Below are positions 1-6,193 of a DNA stretch of 16,660 bases, piece after piece. Each line of letters begins with the position of its first letter. Positions within the stretch are counted from its first letter, which is position 1. The DNA comes from Vicinamibacteria bacterium. Lineage in GTDB: Bacteria; Acidobacteriota; Vicinamibacteria; Vicinamibacterales; 2-12-FULL-66-21. The stretch is from positions 1 through 16,660 of the forward strand of contig JAICSD010000036.1 of the NCBI GenBank assembly GCA_025937075.1. The letters are read 5' to 3'. The notes beneath the pieces were generated by a model, which was not told the DNA's origin, did no database searches, and was given only the letters and a program-made list of their open reading frames with translations. Position numbers and translations under genes: made by a program.

Positions 1-528
1 GCCGGCAAGGTGATCCTGCTGCGCTATGCGGAAGGGCACGGCAGCACGTCTGAGCGTGAAGAAGGCTTCCTCGAGGCGATGAAGGCGCACCCGCAGATCG
101 AGGTCGTCAGCTCGAACCAATACGTCGGCGCCGACGTCGAAGGGGCCTACAAACGGGCCGAGTCGATCCTGAACACGTACAAGAAGCCCGATGGCAGCCT
201 CGGCATCGACGGTATCTTCTGCCCGAACGAGTCGTCCACGTTCGCAACGCTCCGCGTCCTCCAGGACAACGGCTGGGCGGGCAAGGTCCATTTCGTCGGC
301 TTCGACGCGACGGAAAACATGGTGAAGGCGCTGCACGATCGCGCGCTCGACGGCCTCGTCGTCCAGGATCCGGTCAAGATGGGCTACCTCGCGGTGAAGA
401 CGATCGTGGCACACATCAAAGGACAGCCGGTGGAGCGCCGCATCGATACGGGCGTCCACGTCGCCACGGCGGAGAACATGGATCAGCCGGACATGAAGGC
501 GCTCCTCCATCCGGATCTCGCGCAGTGA
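1..528 (+). CDS. Sugar ABC transporter substrate-binding protein, C-terminal part (5' end outside window)
   Basis: This is the last 175 codons of a periplasmic sugar-binding protein of the RbsB-like type 1 fold; the reading frame is open from base 1, so the signal peptide and N-terminal lobe lie upstream of the window. Visible family features are the hinge-proximal GIDGIFCPNES stretch (a position where RbsB-like proteins read D-G-I-x-A-x-N-D), the strand VHFVGFDAT, and the segment LDGLVVQDPVKMGYLAVKTI, the usual place where the C-terminal lobe closes on ligand. The protein should bind a monosaccharide in the periplasm and deliver it to the ATPase and permease encoded directly downstream. Its TGA stop overlaps the GTG start of the ATPase gene. 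The ligand cannot be read from this part. L-fucose or a fucose-derived sugar is inferred from the L-fuconate dehydratase in the same operon. Confidence 0.9.
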   Translation, partial: AGKVILLRYAEGHGSTSEREEGFLEAMKAHPQIEVVSSNQYVGADVEGAYKRAESILNTYKKPDGSLGIDGIFCPNESSTFATLRVLQDNGWAGKVHFVGFDATENMVKALHDRALDGLVVQDPVKMGYLAVKTIVAHIKGQPVERRIDTGVHVATAENMDQPDMKALLHPDLAQ

Positions 529-2078
529 CCGGGTCCCCCGAAACGGCGCCGCGTTTCGAGATGCGCGGCATCCGCAAGGCGTTCCGGGCGACGGTGGCGC
601 TCGCCGGCGTGGATCTGTCCGTATCGTCGGGAGAGATCTGCGGGCTGATTGGCCAGAACGGCGCGGGCAAGAGCACCCTGATGAACATTCTGGCGGGGGC
701 TCTGGAACCCGACGCGGGAGAGATGCGCCTCGACGGCGCTCGATATGCGCCGCGCAGCCCGCTGGCGGCACGACGGGCGGGGGTGGCGATGATCCATCAG
801 GAGCTGTCGCTCGCACCGCATCTGTCGGTGATGGAGAACATCCTCATCGGCGCGGAGCCGACGCGATTCGGCCTTCTCGATCGCGCGCGCATGCGTCAGA
901 TGGCAGCGCAGGCGCTCTCCGAACTTGGCCACGACGACATTCCGCCCGACGCGATCGTGGGCCGGCTCTCCGTCGCTGCCCAGCAGCTCGTCGAGATTGC
1001 GCGCGCGCTCGCGGTCGGCTGCCGCGTGCTCGTGCTCGACGAGCCCACCAGCAGTCTCGGCCACGACGATGTGCGGCGCCTGTTCGAGCTGCTGCGGCGG
1101 CTGAAAGCACAAGGGCACGCGATCGTCTACATCTCGCACTTCATCGAGGAGGTGAAGGAGGTGGCTGATCGATTCGTCGTGCTCCGCGACGGCCGCCATG
1201 CCGGCTCGGGCGCCGCGACGGAGGCGACGCACGATCAGATCGTCGCCATGATGGTTGGGGGCGCAGTCGAGACGCTGTTTCCGCGCAGTCCTCGTACGCC
1301 CGGCGAAGCCATTCTCGAGGTGGAGGCACTGCAACCTGGCGACGCGAACTTCACGCTGCACCGTGGCGAAATCCTCGGCATCGCCGGCCTGATTGGATCC
1401 GGGCGGACGCGTCTGCTGCGCACGATCTTCGGCCTCGAAGCCGTACGCTCGGGACGCGTGCGCATCGGCGCGTTCAGCGCCGCGGCAAGCCCGCGCGGCC
1501 GCTGGCGCCAGCACGCCGGAATGGTCAGCGAGGATCGCAAGTCCGAAGGCCTGGCCGTCACGATGAGCGTCGCGGACAACCTGACCCTGACTCGCCTCGA
1601 ACCGTTCGGACGCGCCGGCTTGATCGCCCCTGCGCGTCAGCGCGCCGAGACCGAGCGCTGGATCTCGCAGATGGATATCAAGTGCAAGGGTCCCGAGCAA
1701 TCGGCGGCGGAGCTGTCGGGCGGCAACCAGCAGAAGGTCGCGATCACCCGGCTGCTCCACCACGACGTCGACGTCCTGCTGCTCGACGAGCCGACGCGCG
1801 GCATCGACGTCGGGAGCAAGGCGCAGATCTATCGTCTGATGGACGCGCTCGTCGCCGATGCGAGCGGCGGCCGCCCGAAGGCCGTCCTGCTGGTCAGCAG
1901 TTACCTTCCGGAGCTGCTCGGCCTCTGCGATCGGATCGCCGTGATGCGCCGCGGACGGCTTGGGGCACCGATGCCTGCGGAAGGATTGACGGAGCACGAC
2001 CTGATGATCGAAGCCACCGCAGGCACCAGCCTTCGAGACGCTCAGGCTGGCCCCGAGCAACGTCGACGGGCGAAATGA
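525..2078 (+). CDS. Sugar ABC transporter ATP-binding protein, two fused ATPase domains (RbsA/MglA type)
   Basis: A 517-residue protein with two consecutive ABC ATPase domains, the usual length and layout for carbohydrate importers of the RbsA/MglA/XylG group. Domain 1 has Walker A GQNGAGKST at residues 43-51, a relaxed signature LSVAAQQ near 148 and Walker B VLVLDEPTSS near 168. Domain 2 has the degenerate Walker A typical of this family (GLIGSGRTR, near 287), an intact signature LSGGNQQ near 397 and Walker B LLLDEPTRGID near 418. It would hydrolyse ATP on the cytoplasmic face to drive uptake through the permease encoded next. The start is GTG at 525, sharing four bases (GTGA) with the stop of the binding-protein gene, which implies translational coupling. 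Family assignment is firm; the sugar is not determined by the sequence. Confidence 0.95.
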   Translation: MTGSPETAPRFEMRGIRKAFRATVALAGVDLSVSSGEICGLIGQNGAGKSTLMNILAGALEPDAGEMRLDGARYAPRSPLAARRAGVAMIHQELSLAPHLSVMENILIGAEPTRFGLLDRARMRQMAAQALSELGHDDIPPDAIVGRLSVAAQQLVEIARALAVGCRVLVLDEPTSSLGHDDVRRLFELLRRLKAQGHAIVYISHFIEEVKEVADRFVVLRDGRHAGSGAATEATHDQIVAMMVGGAVETLFPRSPRTPGEAILEVEALQPGDANFTLHRGEILGIAGLIGSGRTRLLRTIFGLEAVRSGRVRIGAFSAAASPRGRWRQHAGMVSEDRKSEGLAVTMSVADNLTLTRLEPFGRAGLIAPARQRAETERWISQMDIKCKGPEQSAAELSGGNQQKVAITRLLHHDVDVLLLDEPTRGIDVGSKAQIYRLMDALVADASGGRPKAVLLVSSYLPELLGLCDRIAVMRRGRLGAPMPAEGLTEHDLMIEATAGTSLRDAQAGPEQRRRAK

Positions 2079-3010
2079 CGGCCCGGTCGCTGCTCGATCG
2101 CGCGGGCACGTTCCTCGGGCTCGTCGCCGTCGCGGTGTTCTTCGGCATCCTCGTCGGGCCGCAGTTCTTCGATCCGGCCAACCTCGAGCTGATGGCGCGG
2201 CAGACGGCGATCGTTGCTATGGCGGCGCTCGGGATGACGGTGGTGATCGTCGCCGGCGGGATCGATCTCTCGGTGGGCTCCACGATCGCGTTGGGCACGG
2301 TCGTGATCGCCCTGATGCTGCGCGGAAGCGCCACGCCGATCGTAGCGGCGCTCGGCGCCGTAGCGGCCGGAGCGCTGTGCGGACTCGTGAATGGCGCGCT
2401 CATCACGAGGCTGAAGGTGGTACCGTTCATCGTGACGCTCGGCACGCTGCTCGTCGTCCGCGGCGCCGCGAAGGGGCTTGCGGATGAGCGGCGGATCGAA
2501 GCGCCGGTCACGTGGCTGAACGATCTGCTGCGCGTTCCGCGCGGCGGCGCAATCCTGCCGTCAGGCCTCTGGCTGCTGATCGCGCTCGCGCTCATCGTCG
2601 CCGGCGTCCTGAAATATACGCGGTTCGGCCGGCACATCTTCGCCATCGGTTCGAACGAGCGGATGGCGCGCCTGTGCGGCGTCGCGATCGACCGCACCAA
2701 GCTCTTCGTCTACGCGCTCGCGGGCGCGTTCGCGGGGCTGGCCGGGCTGCTGCAGTTCTCGAAGCTGTCCGTCGGCGACCCGACCGTCGCGGTCGGCCTC
2801 GAGCTCGACGTCATCGCCGCCGTCATCATCGGCGGCGGCAGCCTGTCCGGCGGACGCGGCACGATCGCCGGCACGATCATCGGTGCGATGATCATGACCA
2901 TCATTCAGGTCGGATGCTCGCAGAAGGGGCTCGCGAACTGGATACAGCAGATCGTCACCGGCGGGATCATCGTTGGCGCAGTCGCGCTCGATCGTATCCG
3001 GTCGGCCTGA
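2075..3010 (+). CDS. Sugar ABC transporter permease (RbsC type)
   Basis: A 311-residue, highly hydrophobic inner-membrane protein of the ribose/xylose/galactose permease family (BPD_transp_2). The conserved GGIDLSVGS motif is at residues 61-69, the cytoplasmic coupling loop AIGSNERMARLCGVAID lies in the second half, and the conserved glycine-rich VIIGGGSLSGGRGT segment follows. Around eight to ten membrane spans are expected; the first covers roughly residues 11-29. The frame stays open upstream to 1682, inside the ATPase gene, but the ATG at 2075 gives the normal family length and overlaps the ATPase stop by four bases (ATGA), so it was chosen. It would form the channel of the importer with the two preceding genes. 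It ends 10 bp before the dehydratase gene, so uptake and catabolism appear to be co-transcribed. Confidence 0.95.
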   Translation: MTARSLLDRAGTFLGLVAVAVFFGILVGPQFFDPANLELMARQTAIVAMAALGMTVVIVAGGIDLSVGSTIALGTVVIALMLRGSATPIVAALGAVAAGALCGLVNGALITRLKVVPFIVTLGTLLVVRGAAKGLADERRIEAPVTWLNDLLRVPRGGAILPSGLWLLIALALIVAGVLKYTRFGRHIFAIGSNERMARLCGVAIDRTKLFVYALAGAFAGLAGLLQFSKLSVGDPTVAVGLELDVIAAVIIGGGSLSGGRGTIAGTIIGAMIMTIIQVGCSQKGLANWIQQIVTGGIIVGAVALDRIRSA

Positions 3011-3020
3011 GTGAGCAGAC

Positions 3021-4346
3021 ATGAAAATCAGAAGCCTTGACGTTTTCGACCTGCGGTTCCCCACATCGCGCACCAACGCCGGCACGGATGCGATGCACCC
3101 GGATCCCGACTACTCCGCGGCGTACGTGATCCTGAAAACGGACGCCAGTCTCGAAGGCCACGGTTTCACCTTCACGATCGGCCGCGGCAACGAGATTTGC
3201 GCGGCGGCGATCCGTGCGCTCTCGCCGCTGGTGGTCGGCCGCTCGCTCGAGGACATCACCGCCGATCACGCCGGCTTCTGGCGCTCATTGGCATGCGAGA
3301 GTCAGCTGCGATGGCTGGGGCCCGAGAAGGGCGTCATTCACCTCGCGATGGCGGCAGTGGTCAATGCCGTGTGGGATCTGCACGCGAAGCGCGAGGGCAA
3401 GCCGGTCTGGAGGCTCCTGACGGACATGTCGCCGCGCGAGCTCGTCGCGTGCATCGACTTCCGCTACATCACCGACGCGCTCACGCCGGACGAAGCCGTC
3501 GAGCTGCTGGAGAGACAAGCGCCAACGAGGGCACAGCGCGAATCGCAGCTCCTCGCGGAAGGCTATCCCGCCTACACGACGTCGGCGGGCTGGATCGGGT
3601 ATTCCGACGATTCCATCCGACAGTTGTGCCGCGACGCGCTCGCCGATGGCTGGACGCATTTCAAGGTGAAGGTCGGCGGCGCCCCGGCCGACGATGCGAA
3701 GCGGCTCGCGCTCGTGCGGAACGAGATCGGACCGAACAATCGAATGATGATGGACGCCAACCAGCGCTGGGATGTCAACGAGGCAATCGAGTGCGTGCGC
3801 GCGCTCGCGCGCTACAACCCGTGGTGGATCGAAGAGCCGACGAGTCCCGACGACGTGCTCGGGCATGCGGCAATTGCGAAGGCCGTGAAGCCCGTTGGCG
3901 TGGCGACCGGCGAGCACTGCGCCAACCGCGTCATCTTCAAACAGCTCCTGCAGGCGGATGCGATCGACTTCTGCCAGATCGACAGCTGCCGGCTTGGCGG
4001 CGTCAACGAGAACCTCGCCGTCATCCTGCTGGCGGCGAAGTTCGGCGTGCCGGTCTGTCCGCATGCTGGCGGCGTAGGCCTGTGCGAGCTGGTGCAGCAC
4101 CTGTCGATGTTCGACTACCTCGCTGTCTCAGGACGCATGGACGATCGCGTCACGGAGTTCGTCGACCACCTGCACGAACACTTCGTCGATCCGGTGATCG
4201 TCCGCCGCGGACGCTATCTCGCGCCGTCGCGGCCCGGGTACAGCAGCACGATCAAGCCCGACACCCGGACGGCCTATCGCTATCCTGACGGCGAGATCTG
4301 GACGGCCGTTCCCAGGGAGACAACAAGGGCGACGCCTCTCTCATGA
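3021..4346 (+). CDS. L-fuconate dehydratase (enolase superfamily)
   Basis: A 441-residue enolase-superfamily enzyme that closely matches the L-fuconate dehydratase family (bacterial FucD, human ENOSF1). It would remove water from L-fuconate to give 2-keto-3-deoxy-L-fuconate in the cytoplasm, using one Mg2+. All expected catalytic residues are visible: K215/K217 in FKVKVGG, metal ligands D245 (MDANQRW), E271 (IEEPTSPDD) and E298 (GEHCANR), and the general base H348 in [11 protein letters not shown]. The N-terminal capping domain begins at residue 1 with the usual [17 protein letters not shown] at 3021 follows the permease by 10 bp with only a weak GAG-type ribosome site. The stop overlaps the next start by four bases. 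This is the gene that identifies the operon's substrate. A related 6-deoxy aldonate is possible, since some family members accept several acid sugars. Confidence 0.92.
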   Translation: MKIRSLDVFDLRFPTSRTNAGTDAMHPDPDYSAAYVILKTDASLEGHGFTFTIGRGNEICAAAIRALSPLVVGRSLEDITADHAGFWRSLACESQLRWLGPEKGVIHLAMAAVVNAVWDLHAKREGKPVWRLLTDMSPRELVACIDFRYITDALTPDEAVELLERQAPTRAQRESQLLAEGYPAYTTSAGWIGYSDDSIRQLCRDALADGWTHFKVKVGGAPADDAKRLALVRNEIGPNNRMMMDANQRWDVNEAIECVRALARYNPWWIEEPTSPDDVLGHAAIAKAVKPVGVATGEHCANRVIFKQLLQADAIDFCQIDSCRLGGVNENLAVILLAAKFGVPVCPHAGGVGLCELVQHLSMFDYLAVSGRMDDRVTEFVDHLHEHFVDPVIVRRGRYLAPSRPGYSSTIKPDTRTAYRYPDGEIWTAVPRETTRATPLS

Positions 4347-5776
4347 GCTACCCGCGCGTTGCCTCGTTCAAGACGCCCGATGCGCTTCGGCAGCATCTCG
4401 ACGAAGCCGGCGTGCGCCTCGATCTCGACGATCGCGTCGAGGCGGGTCCGTCCTCGCCGCTCGCGCGTCCGTTTGCGTCGGGCGGAATCGAAGTCGGCAA
4501 CCGCTTCTGCATCCTGCCCATGGAGGGATGGGACGGGACGGCAGACGGACATCCCAGCGATCTGACACGACGGCGGTGGCGGCATTTCGGCCAGAGCGGC
4601 GCGAAGTTGATCTGGGGCGGTGAGGCCGTTGCCGTGCGGCACGACGGCCGCGCGAACCCGAATCAGCTCGTGCTCACGGAAGCGACGCGGTCGGGGATTG
4701 AATGCCTGCGCCGCGAGCTCGTGGGCGCGCACCGCGAACGCTTCGGGTCCGATCGCGATCTCCTGATCGGTCTGCAGCTCACACATTCGGGACGGTACGC
4801 GCGTCCGGCGGCGACGGATCGATCGGAGCCGCGCGTCGCCTATCATCACCCGTTCCTGGATCCCCGCTCTCCTCATGGTGTGTCGCTCATGAGCGACGAC
4901 GATCTGGATCGGCTCGTCGACGACTTCATCGCGGCGGCGCGGCTCGCGTGGGCGTCAGGGTTCGCATTCGTCGATTTCAAGCATTGCCACGGCTATCTCG
5001 GCCACGAGCTGCTCAGCGGACGCGATCGGCCGGGCCGCTACGGCGGGAGCCTCCACAACCGGACGCGGTTTCTGAGGAACGTGGTCGCGGGAATCCGCGC
5101 TGCGGCGCCTGCGCTGAGGATCGCCGTCCGGCTCTCGGTGTTCGATACGGTGCCGTTCAGCGGCAACGCAGACGGGATCGGCGCGCCCGACACGACGCCG
5201 GACGGCTACCGTTGGGCGTTCGGCCTCCTCGACGGCGACATGGACCGTGCGCTCACCGACGCGCGCGAGCTGCTGTCGATTCTCGCGTCCCTGGACGTTC
5301 GATGGATCTGTGTGACGGCGGGCAGCCCCTACTACAACCCGCACGTGCAGCGTCCCGCGCTCTTCCCGCCGAGCGACGGCTATCTGCCTCCGGAGGATCC
5401 GCTCGTGGGCGTCGCGCGCCACATCGAGGCGACCGCGCGGCTCAAGACGGCCTTCCCGTCGATGATCTTCGTGGGCTCCGGCTACTCGTACCTGCAGGAG
5501 TATCTTCCTCACGCCGCACAGCACGCGATACGGCATGGCATGGCCGACTTCGTTGGCCTGGGCCGGATGGTGCTGGCCTACCCTGACCTGCCGGCAGACG
5601 TTCTCGCCGGACGTCCGCTGCAGCGCAAGAAGATCTGCCGCACCTTCAGCGACTGCACGACCGGCCCGCGGCTCGGCCTCGTGTCGGGGTGCTATCCACT
5701 CGATCCGCTGTACACGAAACATCCCGACGGCATCCGCCTGCGCGAGCTGAAAGCAGAGGCCGCGGACCGCGCCTAG
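4343..5776 (+). CDS. Old-yellow-enzyme-like NADH:flavin oxidoreductase, altered cysteine cluster
   Basis: A 477-residue FMN TIM-barrel protein of the old yellow enzyme group. Family signs are [10 protein letters not shown] (147-156; H148 and R151 near the flavin), [12 protein letters not shown] followed by RYGGS (215-236), the phosphate-binding [10 protein letters not shown] (378-387) and [17 protein letters not shown] (401-417). Larger family members (2,4-dienoyl-CoA reductase, trimethylamine dehydrogenase) bind a 4Fe-4S cluster at C-x2-C-x3-C-x11-C after the barrel. Here only C432, C438 and C450 remain (C-x5-C-x11-C), so a normal cluster is doubtful. The protein ends soon after, without the NAD(P)H/FAD domains of those enzymes. 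A helical extension of about 45 residues precedes the barrel. ATG at 4343 overlaps the dehydratase stop (ATGA). The substrate is unknown. The position suggests an oxidation or reduction of a fuconate-derived keto acid, or of another sugar product. Confidence 0.85.
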   Translation: MSYPRVASFKTPDALRQHLDEAGVRLDLDDRVEAGPSSPLARPFASGGIEVGNRFCILPMEGWDGTADGHPSDLTRRRWRHFGQSGAKLIWGGEAVAVRHDGRANPNQLVLTEATRSGIECLRRELVGAHRERFGSDRDLLIGLQLTHSGRYARPAATDRSEPRVAYHHPFLDPRSPHGVSLMSDDDLDRLVDDFIAAARLAWASGFAFVDFKHCHGYLGHELLSGRDRPGRYGGSLHNRTRFLRNVVAGIRAAAPALRIAVRLSVFDTVPFSGNADGIGAPDTTPDGYRWAFGLLDGDMDRALTDARELLSILASLDVRWICVTAGSPYYNPHVQRPALFPPSDGYLPPEDPLVGVARHIEATARLKTAFPSMIFVGSGYSYLQEYLPHAAQHAIRHGMADFVGLGRMVLAYPDLPADVLAGRPLQRKKICRTFSDCTTGPRLGLVSGCYPLDPLYTKHPDGIRLRELKAEAADRA

Positions 5777-5787
5777 GCGACGCGCGT

Positions 5788-5810
5788 CTCTCCTTGACAA
5801 TCTAGGAGAG
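5788..5810. promoter_or_regulatory. Inverted repeat 1 over the PadR promoter -35 (candidate operator)
   Basis: Arms CTCTCCT (5788-5794) and AGGAGAG (5804-5810) are perfect reverse complements separated by 9 bp. The -35 hexamer begins in the last base of the left arm and fills the spacer. The same arms with the same 9-bp spacing recur exactly 36 bp downstream. A protein bound here would block RNA polymerase, which fits autorepression by the PadR product. That this protein binds here is inferred; classical PadR operators are also inverted repeats but have different half-sites. Confidence 0.6.
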
Positions 5811-5823
5811 GCGGCGGTAGGCT
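5794..5823 (+). promoter_or_regulatory. Promoter of the padR-permease pair
   Basis: A perfect sigma-70-type -35 TTGACA (5794-5799) is followed after 18 bp by TAGGCT (5818-5823), which matches the -10 consensus at the key first, second and last positions. Transcription would begin near 5830, giving a leader of only about 21 bases before the GTG at 5852. It separates the PadR pair from the sugar operon that ends at 5776, although read-through remains possible because no terminator is seen between them. Confidence 0.6.
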
Positions 5824-5849
5824 CTCTCCTCGTCATCCTAGGAGAGAGC
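5821..5849. promoter_or_regulatory. Inverted repeat 2 between -10 and padR start (candidate operator, contains the ribosome site)
   Basis: Arms GCTCTCTCCT (5821-5830) and AGGAGAGAGC (5840-5849) are a perfect 10-bp inverted repeat with a 9-bp spacer; the inner seven bases of each arm equal those of repeat 1. The right arm includes the padR ribosome-binding sequence AGGAGAG, five bases before the GTG. Since transcription should start near 5830, the left arm would mostly be absent from the mRNA, so a DNA operator is more likely than an RNA hairpin. Confidence 0.6.
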
Positions 5850-5851
5850 CT

Positions 5852-6193
5852 GTGGCCACGACGACGGAGCTGCTGCAGGGCACGCTGGACCTGCTCATCC
5901 TGAAGGCGATCTCGCTCGGTACCCTGCACGGGTATGGAGTCCTGCTTCGCATCCAGCAGATCTCCGGCGGTGCGCTGCAGATTCAGCAGGGATCGCTGTA
6001 TCCGGCGCTCTACCGCCTCGAGCATCAGGGCCTCATCGCGGCCGAGTGGGGAGAATCCGACAACAAGCGGCGCGCCAGGTTCTACTCGATCACGGCCGCG
6101 GGCAGAAAGCGCCTGCGCGAAGAGGTCGGCTACTGGCAGCGCCTGTCCGACGCGATCAACGCCGCGGTTCGCGCGGTTCCGGAGGACGTATGA
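5852..6193 (+). CDS. PadR-family transcriptional regulator
   Basis: A 113-residue winged-helix regulator of the short PadR class. The sequence runs LLQGTLDLLILKAI (7-20), LHGYGVLLRI (25-34), a recognition-helix region QQGSLYPALYRLEHQGLI (45-62), then the basic wing NKRRARFYSIT (71-81), and ends in a single dimerisation helix (about 82-105). This is the usual length and order. The GTG start at 5852 was chosen because AGGAGAG lies five bases upstream and the N-terminus matches the family. It overlaps the permease start by four bases, the arrangement typical of acidobacterial PadR plus orphan permease pairs. It likely represses its own promoter through the two inverted repeats upstream and so controls the permease. 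The inducing signal is not evident. Confidence 0.93.
   Translation: MATTTELLQGTLDLLILKAISLGTLHGYGVLLRIQQISGGALQIQQGSLYPALYRLEHQGLIAAEWGESDNKRRARFYSITAAGRKRLREEVGYWQRLSDAINAAVRAVPEDV

Noticed and set aside
483..2060. Open frame of 525 codons on the minus strand
   Set aside because: It lies opposite the ATPase gene, which has all Walker and signature motifs; the predicted product is rich in Arg, Ala and His with no recognisable domain. Such shadows are normal in high-GC DNA.
5821..5849. RNA hairpin hiding the padR ribosome site as a riboregulator
   Set aside because: The predicted transcription start near 5830 leaves out most of the left arm, and the same arms recur over the -35 where no RNA role is possible, so a DNA operator explains both better.
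6046..6189. A longer N-terminus for the orphan permease
   Set aside because: The extra 48 codons overlap padR in another frame and do not resemble the family; the ATGA overlap at 6190 is the usual junction.
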